From assembly GCA_038065175.1 (NCBI GenBank), contig JBBTRN010000026.1, positions 1-11,981 on the forward strand: a DNA stretch of 11,981 nt, in the 5' to 3' direction. Position numbers and translations under genes: made by a program. The notes below the pieces were generated by a model that was not told the origin of the DNA, searched no databases, and saw only the letters and a list, made by a program, of their open reading frames with translations. The first letter of the stretch is position 1. Every line of letters begins with the position of its first letter. This stretch comes from JBBTRN01 sp038065175 (lineage in GTDB: Bacteria; Patescibacteriota; Doudnabacteria; UBA920). Shown piece by piece: positions 5,270 to 11,856 of the stretch.

Positions 5270-5569
5270 ATGACAAGAATGAGTAATCATAGCCTGATTA
5301 TTGATACTACGGAGTATGGTAGGATAGTTTTTTCTTTGGATGGTAAAAGTAAAGTTTATAAAATTTTACCCCAGGAAAGCGATAAGATTTTGATTTATTT
5401 GGATGATTTTCTAAAAAAATCAAAAATCAAACGACCCCAATCCGAAATCCAAAAAATAATTATCCATAAAAAAAAGACCGGCAGTTTTACCGGTCTGCGG
5501 ATTGCCGCGGCCATTGCCCAGGCTCTAAGTTTGGCTTGGCAAGTAAAAATACGGCTGGTAGCAAAATGA
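5270..5569 (+). CDS. tsaB: TsaB-like protein, short form (t6A tRNA modification)
   Basis: The N-terminus 'SLIIDTTEYGRIVFSL' matches the ASKHA-type strand 'IDTS' of TsaB/YeaZ, and 'GSFTGLRIAAAIAQALSLAWQVKI' (71-94) is the characteristic TsaB helix motif. TsaB forms a scaffold with TsaD and TsaE for threonylcarbamoyl transfer to A37 of ANN-decoding tRNAs. At 99 residues it keeps only the first domain; typical TsaB is about 220-230 residues. No frameshift remnant is visible, since downstream DNA is at once occupied by the convergent gene (stop codons abut at 5569/5570). The gene is likely co-transcribed with the Mur ligase, 6 bp upstream. The start may be the ATG at 5270 or that at 5279; neither has a clear ribosome site. 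The 'TGSFTGLR' codons also form the stem of a terminator on the other strand. Confidence 0.8.
   Translation: MTRMSNHSLIIDTTEYGRIVFSLDGKSKVYKILPQESDKILIYLDDFLKKSKIKRPQSEIQKIIIHKKKTGSFTGLRIAAAIAQALSLAWQVKIRLVAK
5468..5496 (-). terminator. Intrinsic terminator of the minus-strand ABC operon, inside tsaB
   Basis: Read on the minus strand, AGACCGG (5496-5490) pairs perfectly with CCGGTCT (5481-5475) around an 8-nt loop, and is followed by an unbroken run of eight T (5475-5468, counting the last stem base). This is a textbook intrinsic terminator. It lies about 75 bp beyond the stop of the 128-residue gene that ends the minus-strand operon. On the plus strand the same bases are coding sequence for the conserved TsaB motif, and the A-run precedes the hairpin, so it would not terminate the plus strand. 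Confidence 0.8.
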
Positions 5570-5956
5570 TTATTTATTGTTGAGTTTTTCAGCTTTGTGT
5601 CTTGCAGCAGCTACTCTTACCAACTCTGTTAGACCAGGATGTAGCTCACACAACGCATCGCGTAAACCGATTTGTTGATTGGTAATTCCACTAAGGATCT
5701 TACCCAAATCCTCTTCTTTGACCCCTTCCTCAAGAAGGATGAGAATGTTTTTCACTTTGTTAATGAGATCGGGGATTTTATGAGGTTCTTTAGAGCCCTC
5801 AATAACATCTACCCCAGATTGATGTAGTTGATCTAAAGCAGCAATAATGTTTTCGCAACTGTCTAAGGGTTGAGCCTTAAATGCCGCGAATGCCATGGAC
5901 TTTGGGTCAGGTTCAGGTGTGGGTTCTCCTGTTTTTTTAAATGGACTCCATCTCAT
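5570..5956 (-). CDS. Hypothetical protein, third gene of the ABC operon
   Basis: This 128-residue protein belongs to no family I recognise. The first ~20 residues are proline-rich and basic (MRWSPFKKTGEPTPEPDPK). The rest is predicted helical and soluble, with repeated Leu/Ile-rich amphipathic stretches (CENIIAALDQLHQSG, IPDLINKVKNILILLEEGV, LGKILSGITNQQIGLRDAL, LTELVRVAAARHKAEKL). There is no signal peptide and no membrane segment. Its start codon lies 5 bp after the permease stop on the same strand, so it is almost surely co-transcribed with the exporter; it may be an accessory factor or only a passenger. Its stop abuts the stop of tsaB (convergent, no gap). Codon use looks normal for coding sequence, which argues it is a real gene. 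Confidence 0.65.
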   Translation of the reverse strand: MRWSPFKKTGEPTPEPDPKSMAFAAFKAQPLDSCENIIAALDQLHQSGVDVIEGSKEPHKIPDLINKVKNILILLEEGVKEEDLGKILSGITNQQIGLRDALCELHPGLTELVRVAAARHKAEKLNNK

Positions 5957-5961
5957 ACAAT

Positions 5962-6699
5962 TTATTCCTTTAGCTTAAATAGCTTAATAGTTATTGCCAA
6001 TAAAAGCATAAACCAAATAAACAAACCCAACAAATCGCCGGAAATTTTGGCAAAGTCAAAACTTTGCAAATAGCTGTGCCTTAAGCCTTCGGCCAGGTAG
6101 CTTATGGGCAAATGTTCTCCCAGAAACTTGAGGCCATTCGGCAGAGCTTCGCTTGGGAAAAATACATTGCCTAAAAAGGCCATGGGCAGGCCGACTGCCG
6201 CGGTAAGCGGGGTGGCTGTTTCGTAAGAAGAGGAATAATTGGCAATGAGCAAGCCTGCAAACAGGAAAATCGCGCCGCCGAGAACGGTTAATAAGAATAT
6301 GCTAAAATAATTTCCGGCAAAGGGCGTGTTAAAGAAAATTGTGCCGGTTAAGGTCAGTAGCGTTACCTGGCAGAACATTACCACCAGCCTGGAGGCGACC
6401 AAAGACAGCGCCAGTTCGCGCACTTTTATCGGCGTAACTAAAAATCTTTTTATTATATTTTTACTGCGCATTTCCGCCATCCAGTAAGCCAGACCGTAAA
6501 TCCCGTTGGTCATAATTACATAGGCTATCATGCCGGGAAGCAAATATTCCCGGTAAGGTATGTCTGCCATTTTGGGCAGGGGCAAAATGGACAAGGCAAT
6601 GTAAAGCCCGAGCGGCATTGCCGCGTTCCAAAACAACGCGGTCTTATTACGGTAGATAATTTTCAAGTTAACCAAAAAAAGCTGGGCAATAGCGCTCAT
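5962..6699 (-). CDS. ABC-2 type transporter permease
   Basis: This 245-residue integral membrane protein has about six hydrophobic segments: ~22-40 (FWNAAMPLGLYIALSILPL), ~52-73 (LLPGMIAYVIMTNGIYGLAYWM), ~95-120 (LALSLVASRLVVMFCQVTLLTL), ~130-155 (YFSIFLLTVLGGAIFLFAGLLIA), ~163-182 (ATPLTAAVGLPMAFLGNVFF) and ~221-240 (GDLLGLFIWFMLLLAITI). The loop 'RSKNIIKRFLVTPIKVRELALS' and the segment 'FFPSEALPNGLKFLGEHLPISYLAEGLR' are typical of the ABC-2 (DrrB-like) exporter family. It partners the ATPase encoded just upstream: the ATPase stop and this ATG overlap as ATGA (6696-6699). The substrate is unknown; such pairs often export drugs, lipids or cell-surface compounds. Confidence 0.9.
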   Translation of the reverse strand: MSAIAQLFLVNLKIIYRNKTALFWNAAMPLGLYIALSILPLPKMADIPYREYLLPGMIAYVIMTNGIYGLAYWMAEMRSKNIIKRFLVTPIKVRELALSLVASRLVVMFCQVTLLTLTGTIFFNTPFAGNYFSIFLLTVLGGAIFLFAGLLIANYSSSYETATPLTAAVGLPMAFLGNVFFPSEALPNGLKFLGEHLPISYLAEGLRHSYLQSFDFAKISGDLLGLFIWFMLLLAITIKLFKLKE

Positions 6700-7721
6700 T
6701 CCTGGTACTCCTTTCCGGTTAAGTCCAAATAGACATCTTCCAAAGAAGCGGTTTTAACGGTGAAACCGGAGAAGTTAATTTTGAACTGCTTTAAGACCTC
6801 CACTATTTTAGCAATGTGCTCTAAAGATTTAATTTCCAGAATAATTTTAGGGAAATCGTTGTAAATTTTTTCGATTTCGGGGAAACCCTGAAAAATCTTT
6901 TCATCGAGTTTATGTTCCACCAAAAAAGAAATTTGCGTAGTGTGCGCTAAGTCATCTATTAATTTTTTTGGTTCATCAATCTTTAATATAGCACCCCGAT
7001 CCATAATGGCGACGCGATGGCACAGATATTCAGCTTCTTCCATGTAGTGGGTGGTAAGAACAATAGTCAGACCAGAAGCATTGAGCTGTTTTATTAAACT
7101 CCATAGATTCCGCCGCGCCGCCGGATCTAAACCGGTGGTGGGTTCGTCTAAAAATAAAATTTCCGGATTGTTAACGAGCGAGGTTGCCAGAGTAAAGCGC
7201 TGTTTTTGACCGCCGGAAAGGTTTTTGACGGTTTCGTTGGCTTTGTCTTCCAGGCCGACAAGCTGTAGTAATTTTTTGTTGTCATCGCGAGGGAGTGCGT
7301 CCGACCGCGGCGATCCTTCAAAAGATTGCTCCGGATTCACCCCAGTGCCGCCAGTGCTACGGAGCACGGCTCGCAATGACACAGTTGGGTATAGAGATCT
7401 AAACAAATTCAGAAGCTCATTTAAGGTTAAATGGGGTAAATAATCGCTTTCTTGGAGCTGAACGCCAATACGCCTTTTTATTTCATCGGTCTGGGTTAGG
7501 TTATCCAAGCCTAAAACTTCTACCCTGCCCTCGTTTTGCTTCTTTAAGCCTTCAATTATTTCCAAAGTTGTGGTTTTGCCAGCTCCATTGGGTCCTAAAA
7601 TTCCAAAAATTTCGCCTTTTTGAACATTAAAGTTTATACCCTTAAGCGCTACTAAAACACCCTGTTTTTTAGGCAAAACATAGGTTTTACGCAGATTTTG
7701 AACAGAAATTACTTTTTCCAT
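6696..7721 (-). CDS. ABC-2 exporter ATP-binding protein with in-frame repeat insertion
   Basis: Numbering is from the ATG at 7721 (MEKVISVQNLRKTY). The Walker A 'GPNGAGKTTT' is at ~43-52, the Q-loop 'GVQLQES' ~86-92, the signature 'LSGGQKQR' ~168-175, Walker B 'EILFLDEPTTGLDP' ~187-200 and the switch His in 'LTTHYMEEAE' ~220-229. The C-terminal ~90 residues are the usual DrrA-type tail. Between 'NLFRSLYP' and 'KKLLQLVGL', in the helical domain between Q-loop and signature, ~35 residues are foreign and derive from a 102-bp palindromic element (7280-7381). A longer in-frame start at 7751 exists, but the -10 box TATAAT (7736-7731) lies inside that extension and only 9 bp before the 7721 ATG, so 7721 is preferred. 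The ATPase powers the permease encoded next. Confidence 0.92.
   Translation of the reverse strand: MEKVISVQNLRKTYVLPKKQGVLVALKGINFNVQKGEIFGILGPNGAGKTTTLEIIEGLKKQNEGRVEVLGLDNLTQTDEIKRRIGVQLQESDYLPHLTLNELLNLFRSLYPTVSLRAVLRSTGGTGVNPEQSFEGSPRSDALPRDDNKKLLQLVGLEDKANETVKNLSGGQKQRFTLATSLVNNPEILFLDEPTTGLDPAARRNLWSLIKQLNASGLTIVLTTHYMEEAEYLCHRVAIMDRGAILKIDEPKKLIDDLAHTTQISFLVEHKLDEKIFQGFPEIEKIYNDFPKIILEIKSLEHIAKIVEVLKQFKINFSGFTVKTASLEDVYLDLTGKEYQE
7280..7381. repeat. 102-bp terminal-inverted-repeat element inserted in frame in the ABC ATPase gene
   Basis: The ends TGTCATCGCGAG (7280-7291) and CTCGCAATGACA (7370-7381) are inverted repeats with one mismatch in 12. The length is exactly 34 codons and has no stop codon in the host frame, giving a peptide that begins 'VSLRAVLRSTGGTGV' and ends 'GSPRSDALPRDD'. 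A small internal hairpin, GTGCT/AGCAC, lies near its coding-strand start. The coding-strand 3' module is shared with kbl 752-791. It resembles widely scattered 'CGCAATGACA' type dispersed repeats of bacterial genomes. No clear target duplication is visible. Confidence 0.8.
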
Positions 7722-7757
7722 TATTTTTGAATTATACACGAAAAATATCACTTGACA
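7722..7757 (-). promoter_or_regulatory. Promoter of the ABC exporter operon
   Basis: On the minus strand TATAAT lies at 7736-7731, preceded by TG directly before the box (an extended -10-like feature). It ends 9 bp before the ATG at 7721, leaving a leader of only a few bases. The -35 is poor; TGTCAA (7757-7752, spacing 15) is one candidate and is the complement of the rpoB-side TTGACA. Confidence 0.6.
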
Positions 7758-7779
7758 GAATTTGTTAGTGTGCTAAAGT
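7752..7779 (+). promoter_or_regulatory. Strong promoter upstream of the rpoB leader
   Basis: A consensus -35 TTGACA (7752-7757) and a -10 TAAAGT (7774-7779) are separated by 16 bp. The -10 is preceded by TGC, making an extended -10. Initiation is expected near 7786, giving rpoB a leader of roughly 435 nt. The promoter is back to back with the ABC operon promoter. Confidence 0.7.
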
Positions 7780-7785
7780 GGATTT

Positions 7786-8009
7786 ACGCTTTATTTTCAA
7801 GATTTTTGGCAGACTGCTAAGGCGGCAATTAAAAAATTTTAGCTCGCCTACATAATGGAGAAAATCCCTGCTATTTAAGAGGAAAAATAGCCCTTTTGTT
7901 TTATTGTCAAAAGGGAGTATTTTTGCGTCAAAAATTAGAATATCAGGCAGATCAGATAAATCCTACAGCCAAATAATCTATATATAAATAATCGGGTCTT
8001 AAATTTAAT
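7786..8009 (+). other. rpoB mRNA leader with hairpins (before the MITE-like element)
   Basis: No gene is supported here. The transcript would contain a stem AGGCG/CGCCT (7820-7824 with 7845-7849) enclosing an A/T-rich loop, a stem GCTATTT/AAATAGC (7870-7876 with 7885-7891), and a terminator-like hairpin at 7891-7924 listed separately. The first two hairpins and the third are closely packed, and the second shares its last base with the third, so they may be alternatives. This could be an autoregulatory leader of RNA polymerase or a ribosomal-protein-bound leader. I could not match it to the L10-leader consensus by eye. Confidence 0.45.
7891..7924 (+). terminator. Possible attenuator in the rpoB leader
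   Basis: The 8-bp stem CCCTTTTG (7891-7898) with CAAAAGGG (7908-7915) encloses a 9-nt loop, and five T (7920-7924) follow after AGTA. The stem is modest and the T-run is displaced by four bases, so termination may be partial. Lying ~100 nt after the predicted start and ~300 nt before rpoB, it would act as an attenuator rather than a gene-end terminator. Confidence 0.45.
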
Positions 8010-8211
8010 GGGACTGTTGCCGAATGGGCTTTTAAGACGAAATTCCTGAATTTTGTGGCAGTCAGGCAAAACAAATTTTGATGTTTACCTGAAAGGTAAG
8101 CGGTCCGCCTTTGGCGGATGACTGAATGGCCAAAATTCACGAATTGTCTCCCTTCGGGAGATCTACCGAAGGCATGACAGTCAAAATGTCATTCGGCAAC
8201 AGTCCCTTAAT
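8005..8211. mobile_element. MITE-like palindromic element with 5-bp target duplication
   Basis: The ends GGGACTGTTGCCGAATG (8010-8026) and its exact reverse complement (8190-8206) form 17-bp perfect terminal inverted repeats. The direct repeat TTAAT flanks them on both sides (8005-8009 and 8207-8211), as expected of a target-site duplication. The inner arms also pair imperfectly (8036-8062 with 8128-8150). Small hairpins sit inside: TTACCT/AGGTAA, TCCGCC/GGCGGA and TCTCCC/GGGAGA. The element is 197 bp without the duplications, has no transposase gene, and has its far end 14 bp from the rpoB ATG. It lies within the predicted rpoB leader, so its transcript would fold into a long hairpin directly before the start codon. 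Mobilisation would require a transposase elsewhere. Confidence 0.75.
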
Positions 8212-8220
8212 ACCTAACCA

Positions 8221-11200
8221 ATGCCTAAAGCTAAAGCAACCCCAAACCAAGCCGTGCTCAATTTTACCAAAGACAAGCCGCAAAAGCGCATTGTTCTGTC
8301 TAAATTGCACGAGACTAAGGCTTTGCCCAATTTAATAGAAGTCCAGCTAAATTCCTATAAGTGGTTTTTGGAAAAAGGCCTTAAGGAGTTATTAGCCGAA
8401 GTCTCCCCGATCCGGGATTTTACCGGAAAAAATTTGGAGCTTAGTTTCGGCGATTATTTTTTTGAAAAAGGCAAATACAACGAACACACCGCCCGTGAAA
8501 GGAATACCACATTTGAGGCTCCTTTGTATGTGTCCGCCAAACTAGTCAACAAAGTAAGCGGAAAAACTAAAACCCAAGATGTTTATTTTGGGGATTTTCC
8601 CTTAATGACGCCGCGAGGCACTTTTATTATAAACGGCGTGGAGCGCGTGGTCGTATCCCAGCTGATAAAATCGCCGGGCGTGTTTTTTATGGCGGAAAAT
8701 TTGCGCGGGAAGAATTATTACGGGGCGAAAATTATTCCTAACCGCGGCGCGTGGCTGGAGCTCGACACAGACGCAAGCGGCGTGATTGGCGTAAAGATCG
8801 ACCGCAAGCGGCGCATCCCCATTACCGCGCTTTTGAGGGTTTACGGGCTTTCTATAAACGAAGATATTTTGTCGGAATTTGCCGATGTAGACACAGACCC
8901 TGACACAAAATATATCCAGAGGACTTTGGAAAAAGACTCTTCCGTTAATGCTGACGAAGGGTATAAGGAAGTTTACAAAAGAATCCGTCCGGGCGATTTA
9001 GCCACCGTGGACAATGCCCGTTCGTTAATCGACGGCATGTTTTTCAACACTGAACGCTATGATTTTTCCGATGTCGGCCGGTATAAATTCAACCAGCGGC
9101 TGAAGCTTGTAGGGCAGCCCCAAAGCCCGCTTTTGACCAAAGAAGATTTAATTTGCGTGATTAAGGAAATTGTCCGGCTGAACAACAGCCAAAATCCCCC
9201 CGACGATATTGACCATTTGGCTAACCGGAGAATCAGGTCCGTAGGCGAACTTATCCAGGCTCGTTTTCGCGTCGGCTTAGCCCGCATGGCGCGCATTTCC
9301 AAAGACCGCATGTCTTTGGCGGATTTGGAAACCGTTAGTCCGGTTCAGCTCATCCATGTGCGGCCAATAGTCGCTACCATGCAGGAATTCTTTTCCTCCT
9401 CCCAGCTTTCGCAGTTTATGGATCAGACTAACCCATTAGCCGAGCTCGAACACAAGCGGCGTTTAAGCGCCATGGGGCCGGGGGGTTTAAGCCGCGAGCG
9501 CGCCGGTTTCGAAGTGCGCGATGTGCACCGATCCCATTACGGCAGGCTTTGCCCGATTACCACCCCCGAAGGCCCGAACATCGGGCTGGTTTCCCACCTT
9601 GCCACCTATGCCAAAATTAACAGCCATGGTTTTATAGAAACGCCTTACCGTTTGGTAAAAAATAAGGCCGTGAACAACGGAGTCGATTTGGAAGGGGAAA
9701 TTACTTTGTTTGATGTAAAAGATAAAGACGGGAAAATTTTGGCAGCATCCGGAGCTAACATTGATGCTAAATTAGCCAAACAGATTGCCAAACAAGCGTC
9801 CGAGATTGCTGAAATAAAGATTAAGCCGCGTTTAACAGACAAAACCCAATACCTTGATGCGTTTGAAGAGGAACAGATGGTCATTGGCCAGGCTAACATA
9901 GAAACCGATGGTAAAGGATACTTTTTGGAGAAGCGCGCTCCCGTGCGGGTGAGGAGCGTACCTTCTGTTGCCGATACTGATTCCATAGACTGCATAGACA
10001 TTAGCCCCAAGCAAATTGTTTCCGTGACTACATCGCTCATTCCTTTTTTGGAGCATGACGACGCTAACCGAGCGTTAATGGGTTCTAACATGCAACGCCA
10101 GGCCGTGGCCTGTATCCGTCCGGCCGCGCCTTTGGTTGGTACAGGCATGGAGGAGAAAACCGCGGGAGACTCGGGGTCGGTGATTCTAGCCGAGGAAGAC
10201 GGCATAGTTACCCAAGTTTTGGGCGATAAAATTATAGTCGTGAACGACGAAGGCAAAAAGCGGGAATATTCTTTACTAAAATTTGTGCGCACCAACAGCG
10301 CGACTTGCATAAACCAGATCCCCAGGGTGGCCAAAGGCCAGGGCGTGAAGAAAGGCGATTTGCTCGCAGACGGCACCTCCACCGAAGGCGGAGAATTAGC
10401 TTTGGGCCAAAATGTTTTGGTGGCGTTCATGTCTTGGGAAGGGGGAAATTACGAAGACGCGATTTTAGTTTCCGAACGGGTCGTCCAGCAGGATCGGTAT
10501 TCTTCCATTCACATAGACGATTTTAAAATTGATGTAAGGGACACTAAATTAGGGCCCGAGCAGATTACGCGCGATATTCCTAATGTGGGCGATGAAAAAT
10601 TAAAAGATTTGGACGAGAACGGGGTCATCCGCATTGGCGCTCAAATTAAAGCGGGCGATATTTTAGTGGGCAAAATTACCCCCAAGGGTGAAACGGATTT
10701 AACTCCGGAGGAAAAACTTTTGCGCGTAATTTTTGGGGAAAAATCCAGGGACGTGAAAGATACTTCCCTAACCCTGCCACACGGCGAATACGGGAAAGTT
10801 GTAAATATAAGGGAATTTTCCAGGGAGGCCGGGGATAAATTGTCTTCTGGGGTAATTCGCAGTATCCAGGTGTCTGTAGCGGTTTTAAGAAAAGTCCAGG
10901 TGGGCGATAAAATGGCCGGACGCCACGGCAACAAAGGCGTTATTTCAAAAGTCATCCCGGTGGAAGATTTGCCTTTCATGGCTGACGGTACGCCCGTGGA
11001 TTTGGTTTTAAACCCTTTAGGCGTTGTGAGCCGTATGAATTTAGGCCAGATTTTAGAAACTCATTTGGGGATGGCTGCCTATAAATTAGGCTACAAAATC
11101 GCAACGCCATCCCTAGACGGTCTGGGCGAAAGGCAAATTAAAGATGAACTGAAAAAAGCCGGCGTGCCGGAAGACGGCAAAGTGGTTTTGTATGACGGCA

Positions 11201-11736
11201 AGACTGGCGAACAATTTGACGAGAGAGTCACAGTAGGCGTGGCTTATATAATGAAATTGCACCATTTGGTGGACGACAAAATGCACGCGCGTTCCACCGG
11301 GCCCTATAGCTTAATTACCCAGCAGCCCTTGGGCGGCAAGGCTCAATTCGGCGGACAGCGCTTCGGTGAAATGGAAGTTTGGGCTTTGGAAGGCTACGGC
11401 GCGGCGCACACTTTGCAGGAAATGTTAACCATAAAATCCGACGATGTTATGGGCAGGAGTAAAACTTACGAGGCGATTGTTAAAGGCGAGCCGATTAAAA
11501 AGCCCAATGTGCCGGAAAGTTTCAGGGTATTGGTGAAGGAGCTGCAAAGTTTGTGTTTGGATGTTGAACTCCTGGGGGCTGACGGCGTAATTGCCAACGC
11601 ATTGGAACAGGAACAAATGGTTTACCAGGAACAGCAGTTAAACAAGCCGGCGGTGGAAGTTATGGAGAATCCCGCCTCGCTGTTTGCGGATGAAGAAAAA
11701 AAGGTGAGGAAGAAGGACCGTAAAGGCAAGAATTGA
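8221..11736 (+). CDS. rpoB: DNA-directed RNA polymerase subunit beta
   Basis: The protein is full length (1171 residues) and collinear with bacterial RpoB. The N-terminal protrusion is recognised at 'PNLIEVQLNSYKWFL', then 'GTFIINGVERVVVSQLIKSPGVFF'. The fork-loop/rifampicin region is 'SQLSQFMDQTNPLAEL' (394-409) and 'EHKRRLSAMGPGGLSRERAG'. D401, H411, R414 and S416 correspond to E. coli D516, H526, R529 and S531, so the pocket looks rifampicin-sensitive. The catalytic segment 'VQVGDKMAGRHGNKGVISKV' contains K897 and K905 (E. coli K1065, K1073). The C-terminus has 'KMHARSTGPYSLITQQPLGGKAQFGG' and 'RFGEMEVWALEGYGAAHTLQEML', which contact beta-prime. An in-frame TAA at 8215-8217 fixes the ATG at 8221 as the first possible start; no Shine-Dalgarno site is present. 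No insertion is seen in this gene, unlike its neighbours. rpoC would be expected next but does not start in a recognisable way before the window ends. Confidence 0.98.
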   Translation: MPKAKATPNQAVLNFTKDKPQKRIVLSKLHETKALPNLIEVQLNSYKWFLEKGLKELLAEVSPIRDFTGKNLELSFGDYFFEKGKYNEHTARERNTTFEAPLYVSAKLVNKVSGKTKTQDVYFGDFPLMTPRGTFIINGVERVVVSQLIKSPGVFFMAENLRGKNYYGAKIIPNRGAWLELDTDASGVIGVKIDRKRRIPITALLRVYGLSINEDILSEFADVDTDPDTKYIQRTLEKDSSVNADEGYKEVYKRIRPGDLATVDNARSLIDGMFFNTERYDFSDVGRYKFNQRLKLVGQPQSPLLTKEDLICVIKEIVRLNNSQNPPDDIDHLANRRIRSVGELIQARFRVGLARMARISKDRMSLADLETVSPVQLIHVRPIVATMQEFFSSSQLSQFMDQTNPLAELEHKRRLSAMGPGGLSRERAGFEVRDVHRSHYGRLCPITTPEGPNIGLVSHLATYAKINSHGFIETPYRLVKNKAVNNGVDLEGEITLFDVKDKDGKILAASGANIDAKLAKQIAKQASEIAEIKIKPRLTDKTQYLDAFEEEQMVIGQANIETDGKGYFLEKRAPVRVRSVPSVADTDSIDCIDISPKQIVSVTTSLIPFLEHDDANRALMGSNMQRQAVACIRPAAPLVGTGMEEKTAGDSGSVILAEEDGIVTQVLGDKIIVVNDEGKKREYSLLKFVRTNSATCINQIPRVAKGQGVKKGDLLADGTSTEGGELALGQNVLVAFMSWEGGNYEDAILVSERVVQQDRYSSIHIDDFKIDVRDTKLGPEQITRDIPNVGDEKLKDLDENGVIRIGAQIKAGDILVGKITPKGETDLTPEEKLLRVIFGEKSRDVKDTSLTLPHGEYGKVVNIREFSREAGDKLSSGVIRSIQVSVAVLRKVQVGDKMAGRHGNKGVISKVIPVEDLPFMADGTPVDLVLNPLGVVSRMNLGQILETHLGMAAYKLGYKIATPSLDGLGERQIKDELKKAGVPEDGKVVLYDGKTGEQFDERVTVGVAYIMKLHHLVDDKMHARSTGPYSLITQQPLGGKAQFGGQRFGEMEVWALEGYGAAHTLQEMLTIKSDDVMGRSKTYEAIVKGEPIKKPNVPESFRVLVKELQSLCLDVELLGADGVIANALEQEQMVYQEQQLNKPAVEVMENPASLFADEEKKVRKKDRKGKN

Positions 11737-11794
11737 TAATTGTTAATTGATGATTGATAACTATTTCGAATTAACCAAATTTCTAATATCCAAT

Positions 11795-11856
11795 TATAAA
11801 AAAAGATGCGCTCCGTCGGTGTGAAAACCAAGCGGAGCGCGAGGGAAACGGCATGA
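11795..11856 (+). CDS. Tiny 16-codon ORF behind a -10-like box (doubtful)
   Basis: TATAAA (11795-11800) lies 5 bp before an ATG at 11806, the same geometry as the leaderless-type starts elsewhere in the window. The frame from 11806 encodes 16 residues (MRSVGVKTKRSARETA) and stops with a TGA at 11854-11856 that overlaps the next ATG (ATGA). A leader peptide is conceivable, but a frame this short is expected by chance, and the DNA may instead be structured RNA. Confidence 0.2.

Noticed and set aside
7722..7751. An upstream ATG extending the ABC ATPase by 10 codons
   Set aside because: The -10 box of the operon lies within this extension, and the ABC domain starts naturally at MEKVISVQNL.
7786..7924. 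Ribosomal protein L10 leader motif
   Set aside because: Stem arrangement is vaguely similar, but I could not find the conserved internal loop words by eye.
7952..8335. Short frames on both strands over the rpoB leader and the MITE-like element
   Set aside because: They are formed by palindromic repeat DNA, resemble no protein, and the plus-strand one runs into rpoB in another frame.
9645..10430. A 261-codon open frame on the minus strand
   Set aside because: It lies wholly antisense to conserved rpoB codons, its protein looks like no family and is low-complexity (Ser/Pro-rich), as expected of a shadow frame.
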